From NCBI GenBank assembly GCA_041395625.1, contig JAWLAE010000002.1:1116001-1180000 (forward strand): DNA of 64,000 nucleotides. Reading direction: 5' to 3'. The stretch comes from CADEED01 sp041395625. GTDB lineage: Bacteria > Pseudomonadota > Gammaproteobacteria > Steroidobacterales > Steroidobacteraceae. Shown here piece after piece: positions 42,839 to 50,491 of the stretch; position 1 is the stretch's first letter, and each line of letters starts with the position of its first letter. The notes under the pieces were generated by a model. It saw only the letters and a program-made list of their open reading frames with translations. It ran no database searches and had not been told where the DNA came from. The position numbers and the translations under genes are program-made.

Positions 42839-43650
42839 GACACGACGTTGCTCAACGTGCCGATCGAACTGACGGTCACCTCGACACGATCGCCCACTGC
42901 GAGCCACAGCGGTGGCGTGCGTCCGGCGGCGACACCCTCGGGCGTGCCCGTGGCGATTACATCGCCGGCTTGCAAGCTCAGTACTTCCGACAGATAGGCG
43001 ATGATCTCGGCGATGGAGAACACCATGTCGCGCGTGCTCGCATCCTGCCGAACCTCGGTATTTATCCGAGTGGTTAGTTGCAAGTCATGTGGATCGGCGA
43101 CTTCCGCGACGGGCACGAACCAGGGACCACATGCGCCCGAGGCGACGAAGTTCTTGCCGGCGAAGAACGAGTGCTTCTGATAGTCACGGACACTGCCATC
43201 CATGAACAACGAATAGCCGGCCACGTGACCGAGGGCGTCTGCCTTGCTGATCCGCCGCCCGGGCTTGCCGATGACGACCGCCAGCTCGCCTTCGTAGTCG
43301 TACAGGTGGGCGCCACCCGGATGCACGAGTGGCTCACCGTGACCGACCACAGACTCGGCATAGCGGGTGAAAATATTGATATTGGCCGGCGGCGCACCAC
43401 CCATCTCGGCGGCATGCGCGCGGTAGTTCTTGCCGACGCAGAAAATCCGGCCACCGGCCAGCGAACCAAAGCGCAGCGCCGCCGGCGCCAATGCCGGCAA
43501 GGCATCGAGCTGACGACGCGTCATGCCGCGCGCCAGCCCCTGCTGGATTGCCGCAGGCAGCGTCATCGCGAGCGCTCCGGCATCGCGCACCACTGTGCCA
43601 TCCTGCACACCGACGCCGCCGGATCCGACCGCCAATTGGCACAAACGCAT
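42835..43650 (-). CDS. fumarylacetoacetate hydrolase (FAH) family protein
   Basis: The 271-residue protein has an N-terminal strand domain (MRLCQLAVGSGGVGVQDG) and the FAH fold: FCVGKNYRAHAAEMGG, the metal-binding YDYEGELAVVIGKPGR, GYSLFMDGSVRDYQ, GPWFVP and GDVIATGTPEGVAAGR. Enzymes of this fold hydrolyse or decarboxylate acylpyruvate-type ring-cleavage products. Start 43650 has AGGAG nine bases upstream; the frame continues far upstream but opposite to the next gene. It heads the minus-strand group and is divergent from the double-VOC gene. Confidence 0.9.
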   Translation of the reverse strand: MRLCQLAVGSGGVGVQDGTVVRDAGALAMTLPAAIQQGLARGMTRRQLDALPALAPAALRFGSLAGGRIFCVGKNYRAHAAEMGGAPPANINIFTRYAESVVGHGEPLVHPGGAHLYDYEGELAVVIGKPGRRISKADALGHVAGYSLFMDGSVRDYQKHSFFAGKNFVASGACGPWFVPVAEVADPHDLQLTTRINTEVRQDASTRDMVFSIAEIIAYLSEVLSLQAGDVIATGTPEGVAAGRTPPLWLAVGDRVEVTVSSIGTLSNVVS

Positions 43651-43754
43651 GCGCAAGCTCTCCTGTGTTTGCCGAGCCCCAATGCTCGCACGAAAGGCTC
43701 GCGCTCTGCACGACCGCCGCGGGGCGACCGATCTGTGGGAGAATTCCCGCCACA

Positions 43755-44834
43755 ATGACCACGCTGATCGACCAGCAAGATGCACCGCCACGCGATCCGT
43801 CCGCCTGTCACAGCGGCCTGTTCGAAGTCTGCGTCGGCGTGCCCGACCTCGACACGTCAATCGACTATTTCGCGCGCTTCGGCTGCAAGCCGGGGCCGCG
43901 GGGCAAACTTGCCCGCGATGCAGCACGGCGCGTCTATGGCGTCGACTCTGCAGTGGAATCGGTGCGGCTCCTGCATGGCAACAGCGACCACGGTCTGGTC
44001 CGCTTGATGCGCTGGGACCAACCCATTAATGCGGGGCTAGGCGTCGAGACGCATTTGCGCTGCGTCGGGTCGCGCTGGGGCACGCGGCTCACCAGCAACG
44101 TGCTCGGTATAGCCAACCACGCGCAGCACGCGCTCGACTGCGGCGAGCCGCTAGGCATGATCGAGCCGCTGCTCGACGTGATCGGTGAAGTGGCGGGCGG
44201 CGCACCAGCGCGAGCGTTTCTCGATCCGATCGTCGGGGTGCGCGAGATGGTAGTCGTGCAGCCCCTGTATCGGCAGGTCTTCTTCCAACGCTTCGGCTAC
44301 GACAGCCCCCTGTATGGCACGATCGACCCCGACTCGATGTTCCAGACCAGCCAGCACACGCACTTTGGTCTGATGATCGCCACCGACGATCACTCGGTCT
44401 TCGACTTCTATGACCGCACACTCGGACTCAAACGCTGGATGGACGCGCCCACCGAGTACGCGAAGTCGCGCGGCGGGCGCGCCGTTTACGCACTACCGCC
44501 AGGCGAAGGCTTTCACATCGTCGACTTCGACGACCCACGCTCCGGCCATTCGCGCGACAGTCGGCGCTCTGGCAAGCTGAAGTGCATCCGCCTGCCCGGC
44601 AACGCGGTCATTACTAACAAGCTGGACCGGTCACGCGCAGGTTGTCTCGGCTACAGTGCCTATACCTGGCGCTGTGGCGACGTCCACGTGATGCGCGAGC
44701 GCGTCACGGCAGCAGGTGCCACCGAGGTATCAACGATCGTCGCGGACGAATTTGGCGCGCCGGCTTTGTCGTTCTGTGCGCCGGACGGCTACTACTGGAT
44801 CCTGGTACAGATGACCGAAGGTGCAGTCCAATGA
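43755..44834 (+). CDS. two-module VOC (glyoxalase/dioxygenase-like) protein
   Basis: The 359-residue protein has two VOC repeats: HSGLFEVCVGVPDLDTSIDYFARFG near 19-43 and HTHFGLMIATDDHSVFDFYDRTLGL near 200-225. The second continues to GYSAYTWRCGDVHVMRERVTAAGATEV and LSFCAPDGYYWILV. The layout recalls ring-cleaving dioxygenases or HPPD-like proteins, but the classic His-His-Glu set is not complete to my eye. It is divergent from the FAH gene (104 bases between starts) and overlaps the hydrolase gene by four bases, so the two groups probably serve one pathway. Confidence 0.75.
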   Translation: MTTLIDQQDAPPRDPSACHSGLFEVCVGVPDLDTSIDYFARFGCKPGPRGKLARDAARRVYGVDSAVESVRLLHGNSDHGLVRLMRWDQPINAGLGVETHLRCVGSRWGTRLTSNVLGIANHAQHALDCGEPLGMIEPLLDVIGEVAGGAPARAFLDPIVGVREMVVVQPLYRQVFFQRFGYDSPLYGTIDPDSMFQTSQHTHFGLMIATDDHSVFDFYDRTLGLKRWMDAPTEYAKSRGGRAVYALPPGEGFHIVDFDDPRSGHSRDSRRSGKLKCIRLPGNAVITNKLDRSRAGCLGYSAYTWRCGDVHVMRERVTAAGATEVSTIVADEFGAPALSFCAPDGYYWILVQMTEGAVQ

Positions 44835-45769
44835 GCTCATTCGCCCGCCGCAGACTGATCGACGCGACCACCGTGCTGCTGATCGCTATGGCCACGCTGC
44901 TGGCTGGCTGCGGCAGCAAGGAACCAGCGCCCACTGCTGAGCCGGCTGCACAAGCTGCAGCTGCCGTAGCCGATGGCGCACCGCGTATCGCCACCTCGGC
45001 CGACGGTGTGCACGTTCAATATCGCGTGTACGGCAAGGGCGAACCGACGCTCGTGCTGGTCCATGGTTGGTCGTGCGATTCAACCTACTGGAATGCCCAG
45101 GTGGAGGCGTTGCGCGACAAATACACTGTAGTCACAGTAGATCTCGCCGGGCATGGCGCATCGGGCAGCAATCGCACTGACTGGACGATGGCACGCTATG
45201 GCGACGACGTGGCGGCGGCCGTCGCCGATCTGCCATCGCAGCAACTGATCCTGATCGGGCACTCGATGGGCGGCCCGGTCGTCATCGAAGCGGCGCAACG
45301 CCTGCGGGGCCGCGTACTGGCCGCGATCGGCGTCGACACGTTCAAGTCGGTGGGCTCACCGCCGCCACCGTCCGAGCAAGTGGCGGCATTGGTCGGCAAC
45401 CTAGAGCGGGACTTCATCGGTACCACGCGCGACTTCGTCGCCAAGACGTTCTTCACGAAGGACGCCGATCCGCAGCTCGTCAACAAGATTGCGATGGACA
45501 TGGCCGCAGGGCCGCCCGATGTCGCGATCGCTTCGATGCGGTCGCTCGCGACCTGGGACCCCGGCAAAGGCCTGACAGTGCCGATCATTGCCATCAATGC
45601 CGATCTCGGTTTGTTGACTGATGACGCCCGCATTCGGAGCGTTTGGCCGACGTTCAGATCGGTCACGATGCCGAACACCGGCCATTTCCTGATGATGGAG
45701 GAGCCGCAGGCTTTCAACGCAGTTCTGCAGGAACAGATCGCGGACTTGCAGCAGCCGTCCGCCCCCTAG
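44831..45769 (+). CDS. alpha/beta hydrolase, lipoprotein
   Basis: The 312-residue protein has a lipobox LLAGC (Cys27), an Ala/Glu/Pro linker to about 50, and a hydrolase domain with LVLVHGWSCDSTYW (oxyanion hole), DLAGHGASG, the nucleophile Ser145 in GHSMGG, Asp in INADLG and His in MPNTGHFLMMEEP. Anchored hydrolases of this type act on esters or lactones in the periplasm. Its ATG overlaps the stop of the VOC gene (ATGA). It may supply acids to the ligase encoded on the opposite strand. Confidence 0.88.
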   Translation: MSSFARRRLIDATTVLLIAMATLLAGCGSKEPAPTAEPAAQAAAAVADGAPRIATSADGVHVQYRVYGKGEPTLVLVHGWSCDSTYWNAQVEALRDKYTVVTVDLAGHGASGSNRTDWTMARYGDDVAAAVADLPSQQLILIGHSMGGPVVIEAAQRLRGRVLAAIGVDTFKSVGSPPPPSEQVAALVGNLERDFIGTTRDFVAKTFFTKDADPQLVNKIAMDMAAGPPDVAIASMRSLATWDPGKGLTVPIIAINADLGLLTDDARIRSVWPTFRSVTMPNTGHFLMMEEPQAFNAVLQEQIADLQQPSAP

Positions 45770-45784
45770 GCTAGCCCAGCACCG

Positions 45785-46330
45785 GTGGCACGCTACCAAC
45801 CGCTCACGCCACGCGACGAAGCCGATCTGCGTCGGTTGCGTACGCTGGCGGATCTGCTGGACAACGCATTTCGCGTGCCGGGCACGAGTTGGCGCTTTGG
45901 GCTCGATCCGCTCCTCGGTCTGATCCCAGGTCTCGGTGACGTACTGGGCGCGCTGTTCGCCGGTTGGGGTTGGTTGTTAGCACGTCGCATCGGCGCGCCG
46001 CCCGCGATCCAGCGCAAGATGCTGGTCAACATCGCAATCGACATGCAGGGTGGTGCCGTGCCGCTGGTCGGCGATCTGTTCGATGCCGCATTCAAGGCGC
46101 ATGTACGCAACCTCAAGCTGCTCGATGACTGGCTGCTCGAGCGCACGGTCATTACCGTCGTCTCACCCGGCAGCAGCGCACGCGCGGATCAAGTCGCGGC
46201 CAACACCACGCCAGCGCGGCGCAGCCGCGCTGGCATCTGGGTGCTGCTCGGCATCCTGATCGCGAGTCTCGTCGCGGTCGGGCTGACAATCTGGCTCGCC
46301 GTGAGCGTGATCCGTTGGCTGTTCGGCTGA
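45785..46330 (+). CDS. DUF4112 family membrane protein
   Basis: The 181-residue protein contains the DUF4112 landmarks LADLLDNAFRVPGTSWRFGLDPLLGLIPGLGDVLGAL, a second conserved stretch IDMQGGAVPLVGDLFDAAFKAHVRNLKLLDDWL and a C-terminal helix GIWVLLGILIASLVAVGLTIWLAVSVI. It has a GTG start 15 bases after the hydrolase gene. No function is established for the family. It is convergent with the second cytochrome c gene across nine bases. Confidence 0.85.
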   Translation: MARYQPLTPRDEADLRRLRTLADLLDNAFRVPGTSWRFGLDPLLGLIPGLGDVLGALFAGWGWLLARRIGAPPAIQRKMLVNIAIDMQGGAVPLVGDLFDAAFKAHVRNLKLLDDWLLERTVITVVSPGSSARADQVAANTTPARRSRAGIWVLLGILIASLVAVGLTIWLAVSVIRWLFG

Positions 46331-46339
46331 GAAGGTTAC

Positions 46340-46774
46340 CTAGTTCGCGGCCTGCGACTCGGCCTTGAGGTAAACCAGCATCGCATTGCGATCCTTGGGG
46401 TTGGCGATACCGGCAAAGGCCATGGTATTGCCCGGTACCAGCGCACTCGGTTTCTCCAACCACTGCAGGATGGTCGCATCGTCCCAGGTGAGCGCCGAGC
46501 CCTTCAGTGCCGCCGAAAAACTGAAGCCCTCGATCGTGCCGGCCTTACGACCGACGAAGCCGTGCAGATTGGGCCCCACCTTGTGAGGCTTGCCGACCTG
46601 CAGATCGTGGCACGCGCGACACTGGATGAAGAGCAGCTTGCCACGTTTATATTCCGGCGAATCGGCGCTCAGCGTTGCTGGGGCTGCGGCCGGTTCCGCC
46701 GCAACGACGGGCAATAAGATCGCGCTGCCCAGCACGAGCAACACGAAGGATTTGATCCTGACACGACTCGACAT
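46340..46774 (-). CDS. class I cytochrome c, exported (copy 2 of the CpcT-like/cytochrome pair)
   Basis: The 144-residue protein has a signal peptide (to about VVAAEP), heme site CRACH, VGPNLHGFVGRKAGT, FSFSAALKG and the axial Met in GNTMAFAGI. GGGAG six bases before the ATG supports start 46774. It is homologous along its length to the cytochrome at 5997-6416 and, like it, directly follows a CpcT-like gene (71-base gap). Confidence 0.92.
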   Translation of the reverse strand: MSSRVRIKSFVLLVLGSAILLPVVAAEPAAAPATLSADSPEYKRGKLLFIQCRACHDLQVGKPHKVGPNLHGFVGRKAGTIEGFSFSAALKGSALTWDDATILQWLEKPSALVPGNTMAFAGIANPKDRNAMLVYLKAESQAAN

Positions 46775-46845
46775 AAGCGCTCCCGGGTTTTTGTGAACAC
46801 GCATTCTAACGAACTACGCTGAATCGCAACTGAAGCGACTGGCGG

Positions 46846-47853
46846 TTACGACGCATCCTCGGCGGTCTCCGCCACGACCGCCGCGCAGTAAATGGCGAGC
46901 CAACCGATGTCGAGGCCTATTTCCGCCGCGCCCAGAGCTGTCCAGCTGCTCGCCAAAGGCCGAGCCGTGACCGGCACATCGTTCAGCAGCAGCATCAACG
47001 ACGCGTTGGGCGATCCGGCGGGCCAATCGCGGCCGTGCAATTCCAGCTCGAGTTCGCGGCCATCGGGGGTGGCAAACCGCGCTCGCCCACCTTGATCGTG
47101 CACGTCGACAGATTCGAGTAGTCGTCGCGCGGCGAGTGAACCATCCGCCGACCAGGAGATGCGACACGAAAACAGTCGTGCTTGGTCGAGCTCAAAATAA
47201 CGGAAACCCGCCACCTCTTCTAGCAGATCGTCGTTCTGCAAATCCAGCGTGCGCCGCCGGTACCACAGGAGGTTGTCCCCGACGACCATCTGGTAGTCGA
47301 TGTAGCTTGGCAGGTCTGCGCCCCCGACGGCACAGCCCTTGCCGCGCGTGCCACCCCGAAACTGGCCTCCGTCCTGTGCCAGCCACAGATCGCAGCCAGG
47401 CAAGGATTCGAGATCTTCGCGCACCATGCTGTCGACTGTTGAACGGCGCGCACCGGCCCGGCGGGTGTACTGGCGCACGCGTACGTCGGCGGCATCCTCG
47501 CCAGTAGTCGCTTCCAGCAACAGCAATACCTGGCGTCGAACCGCGGCAGGATTTTCGTAGGGATATTCCTCGAGATACAACACGTGCGAGCCGAGCGCCG
47601 GCAAGTTCACTGGCCGAACGACATACTGGAACCGGATCGAAGCACCGCCATCGAGGAGCGGCAAGCCGCGTGAATCCGCGACGATCGTTTCTTCCGTCAG
47701 GTCATACTCTCCTGGCCACAGCGCGTACAGCGCATCGCGGGCGGCAACATTCGCCGGCGCCATGATCGGGCCGTCCGTGGCGGCAAGCGTCGGCAGCGGA
47801 CTCAACAGCATGCCGATCAACAGCGCGCGGCGCGGGCCAACTGGACTCGTCAT
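46846..47853 (-). CDS. CpcT/CpeT-like exported protein (copy 2)
   Basis: The 335-residue protein has a signal peptide (RRALLIGMLLSPLPTLAA) and the same segment order as the copy at 6431: ALWPGEYDLTEE, NLPALGSHVLYLEEY, RRQVLLLLEA, CDLWLAQDGGQFRG, DYQMVVGDNLLWYRRRTLDL, and LDQARLFSCRI. Overall identity to copy 1 looks low but the anchors align. It starts one base after the tesB stop and precedes a cytochrome c. The family works as a bilin lyase in cyanobacteria; here its ligand is unknown, with heme or a linear tetrapyrrole as an inferred option. Confidence 0.72.
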   Translation of the reverse strand: MTSPVGPRRALLIGMLLSPLPTLAATDGPIMAPANVAARDALYALWPGEYDLTEETIVADSRGLPLLDGGASIRFQYVVRPVNLPALGSHVLYLEEYPYENPAAVRRQVLLLLEATTGEDAADVRVRQYTRRAGARRSTVDSMVREDLESLPGCDLWLAQDGGQFRGGTRGKGCAVGGADLPSYIDYQMVVGDNLLWYRRRTLDLQNDDLLEEVAGFRYFELDQARLFSCRISWSADGSLAARRLLESVDVHDQGGRARFATPDGRELELELHGRDWPAGSPNASLMLLLNDVPVTARPLASSWTALGAAEIGLDIGWLAIYCAAVVAETAEDAS

Positions 47854-47854
47854 T

Positions 47855-48721
47855 TCACGGCTTGAAATTCGGCACGCGGATGAGTCCTTCCTGGGCGACG
47901 CTCGCGATGAGTTTGCCACTGCGCGAGAACACGCAGCCACGGGCGAAGCCGCGTGCCCCCGAGGTACTCGGGCTGTCCATCGAATATAACAACCAGTCAT
48001 CGACCCGCGGCGAACGATGGAACCAGATCGCGTGATCGATGCTGGCCATGATCAGATCGCCCTTGAGATATGACGCACCGTGCGGCATCGTCGCAGTATC
48101 GAGCAGGTTGTAGTCCGAAACGTAGGCCAGCAGACAGCGATGCAGGGTCTCGTCGTCGGGCAGCGCGCCAACAGCGCGGAACCAGATCTGCCGCGCGGGC
48201 GGTGCGGCCCGCGGCACCAGCGGGTCGAACCACTGCACCGGGCGAAATTCGAACGGTTTGTCCTTTTCGAAGAAGCGGCGCACTTTGGCCGGCAGCATGT
48301 CGAGCTGCGCCGCCGTCGGTTTGGGGAGTTGCGCCAGATCTTCGGGCGCCGGCACGCTCGGCATGGGGATCTGATGTTCCAGCCCAACTTCCGGTATCTG
48401 GAACGAACATGAACAATTGAAGATCTGCGCCCCGTTCTGGATCGCCGTGACACGGCGCGTAGCAAAACTGTTGCCGTCGCGGCTGCGGTCGACGTTATAG
48501 ATGATCGGCTGGTTGAAATCGCCGCGCCGCAGGAAATACGCGTGCAGTGAATGCACCACACGGCCCTCGACCGTGGCGTAAGCGGCCATCAAGGCCTGCC
48601 CCAGCACCTGGCCGCCGAACACCTGCGGACTGCCGATGTCGCGGCTCACGCCCCGGAAGAGATTGACCTCCAGCCGCTCCAGCTCGAATTGCTGTAACAA
48701 CTCGGCCAGCCGCGGATCCAC
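47855..48721 (-). CDS. tesB: acyl-CoA thioesterase II (TesB)
   Basis: The 288-residue double-hotdog enzyme hydrolyses acyl-CoA. It shows FGGQVLGQALMAAYATV, HSLHAYFLRRGD, a FATRRVTAIQNG strand, and in the second half SDYNLLDTATMPHG, ASIDHAIWFHR and WLLYSMDSPSTSGARGFARG, including the conserved Asp and Thr/Gln positions. Its GTG start abuts the stop of the ferredoxin reductase gene with no gap. Confidence 0.95.
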   Translation of the reverse strand: MDPRLAELLQQFELERLEVNLFRGVSRDIGSPQVFGGQVLGQALMAAYATVEGRVVHSLHAYFLRRGDFNQPIIYNVDRSRDGNSFATRRVTAIQNGAQIFNCSCSFQIPEVGLEHQIPMPSVPAPEDLAQLPKPTAAQLDMLPAKVRRFFEKDKPFEFRPVQWFDPLVPRAAPPARQIWFRAVGALPDDETLHRCLLAYVSDYNLLDTATMPHGASYLKGDLIMASIDHAIWFHRSPRVDDWLLYSMDSPSTSGARGFARGCVFSRSGKLIASVAQEGLIRVPNFKP

Positions 48722-49768
48722 TCAGTTTACTCCGAGACGCTTCTGCATCACCGGGCTGGTGGTAGTGTATTGCAGGAATTGCTTCTTGCCGGGATTGAGA
48801 TGCGCCTGCACACCAAAAGCAGCCAACGCCGCCTCGTGAAAGCCCGACAGGATCAGCTTCTTCTTGCCCGGATAGGTGTTGATGTCACCGACCGCGAAAA
48901 TACCAGGCACGCTCGTCTGAAACTTCTCCGTATCGACCTTGAGTGCCTTCTTCTCGAGCTCGAGGCCCCACTCAGCGATCGGCCCGAGCTTGGGATGCAA
49001 ACCGAAGAAAGCGAAGATGTGGTCGGCATCGAGACGCTGCAACGTGCCGTCGGTCGCCTTCACCTGAATGCCGGCAATACGGCCGTTCTCGATCACCAAC
49101 GAATCCGCCAGCCCTTCGACGTAGCGCACATGGCCCGCCGCCACGTTCACCCGCATCTTCGCGACCGAAGCCGGCGCCGCGCGGAATTCGGCCCGGCGAT
49201 GTACGTGCGCGACACTCGCGGCCTTGCCGGCGAAATCATTGACCCAGTCGAGAGCTGAATCGCCACCACCAAAGATGACGAGCTTCTGACCATGGAAACT
49301 GGCGGCGTCACGCACGCGATAGTGGATCTGTTTGCCCTCGAATGCCTCGGCATCCGGTACGCCGATTCGTCGTGGCTGGAACGATCCCACGCCCCCTGCG
49401 ATCACGACGGCGCCGGCATCGAAAGTGGTCCCACGCGCGGTCCGTACGTGGAAGCGACCATCCGCCTTGACGGCGAGTTCGGTCACTTCCTGCCCGAGAT
49501 GCATCTCCGCATGGAATGGCTCGATCTGCTGTCGCAGTCGATCGACCAGTTCCTGCGCGCCGCAGACTGGCAATGCCGGGATATCGTAGATCGGCTTGTC
49601 GGGATACAGCTCGGCGCATTGACCGCCTGGGTGCGCGAGTGAATCGATGACGTGTGCCTTGATACCGAGCAGCCCAAGCTCGAAGACCTGAAACAGGCCA
49701 CATGGGCCAGCACCGACGATGACGACCTCGGCGTGGATCGTCGTCGGCTCTTCTGAAGAATTCGTCAC
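48722..49768 (-). CDS. thioredoxin-reductase-like ferredoxin/flavodoxin-NADP+ reductase
   Basis: The 348-residue flavoprotein has the FAD motif VVIVGAGPCGLFQVFELG, GGQCAELYPDKPIYDIPA, the NADP motif LVIFGGGDSALDW and GIFAVGDINTYPGKKKLILSGFHEAALAA. It lacks the CxxC of thioredoxin reductase, as expected for YumC-type ferredoxin reductases. A GTG start at 49768 is chosen for the AAAGG six bases upstream. It is divergent from the molybdenum hydroxylase operon and may reduce a ferredoxin used there or in fatty acid desaturation. Confidence 0.9.
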   Translation of the reverse strand: MTNSSEEPTTIHAEVVIVGAGPCGLFQVFELGLLGIKAHVIDSLAHPGGQCAELYPDKPIYDIPALPVCGAQELVDRLRQQIEPFHAEMHLGQEVTELAVKADGRFHVRTARGTTFDAGAVVIAGGVGSFQPRRIGVPDAEAFEGKQIHYRVRDAASFHGQKLVIFGGGDSALDWVNDFAGKAASVAHVHRRAEFRAAPASVAKMRVNVAAGHVRYVEGLADSLVIENGRIAGIQVKATDGTLQRLDADHIFAFFGLHPKLGPIAEWGLELEKKALKVDTEKFQTSVPGIFAVGDINTYPGKKKLILSGFHEAALAAFGVQAHLNPGKKQFLQYTTTSPVMQKRLGVN

Positions 49769-49897
49769 GGAAGACCTTTCTTGTAGTGGAGTGAAGAGTA
49801 GCGGAAACGGCAATAATTCTCATCTGAACGGCTAGCGATACCTGACATCAGCCTACGACAGGACTATAGTTCGGCCAACTGGATCAGGGTGAACGAG

Positions 49898-50365
49898 ATG
49901 CTGAAACTGAACGTCAATGGTAAGTCGGTGGAAGTGGATGTCGAGCCGGACACGCCACTGCTGTGGGTCCTGCGCGATACGCTCGGCCTCACCGGAACCA
50001 AGTACGGCTGCGGCATGGCGCTCTGTGGTGCCTGCACGGTGCACCTTGGTGGGGATCCGATCCGAGCCTGTGTGACGCCTGTCAGCGCGGTCGGCGATCA
50101 GCCCATCGTCACAATCGAGGGCCTGTCCACTGATCGCAGTCATCCCGTACAACAAGCCTGGATCGAACTCGATGTGCCGCAGTGCGGCTATTGCCAGTCG
50201 GGCCAAATCATGTCGGCTGTGGCATTGCTCGAGCAGAACCCCAAACCGTCCGACGCGGATATCGACAGCGCGATGGCGGGTAACCTGTGCCGTTGCGGTA
50301 CCTATCAGCGCATTCGCGCGGCGATCCATCGTGCCGCCGAATCGACAGCGAAGAGCCCGGCGTAG
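49898..50365 (+). CDS. iorA: molybdenum hydroxylase [2Fe-2S] subunit (isoquinoline 1-oxidoreductase alpha type)
   Basis: The 155-residue iron-sulfur subunit has a plant-type [2Fe-2S] site with cysteines 38, 43, 46 and 58 (GCGMALCGAC) and a second site with cysteines 96, 99, 131 and 133 (CGYCQSGQ, CRCGTY). It passes electrons from the molybdenum subunit. The ATG at 49898 with AGGG upstream is preferred to a GTG nine bases earlier. The molybdenum subunit follows after 126 bases in which no other gene was seen. Confidence 0.9.
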   Translation: MLKLNVNGKSVEVDVEPDTPLLWVLRDTLGLTGTKYGCGMALCGACTVHLGGDPIRACVTPVSAVGDQPIVTIEGLSTDRSHPVQQAWIELDVPQCGYCQSGQIMSAVALLEQNPKPSDADIDSAMAGNLCRCGTYQRIRAAIHRAAESTAKSPA

Positions 50366-50491
50366 CGGCTGCCAACAGGCAGCCCTTTCGCGAGATCGTC
50401 AAACACGGCGCGCGGGCTCTGCGCGTCGCAGACACGACTGCTAGCGGTAGCAAAGAGAGTGGCTGCCGCCCGGTCACTCGAGGGGCGTGAT

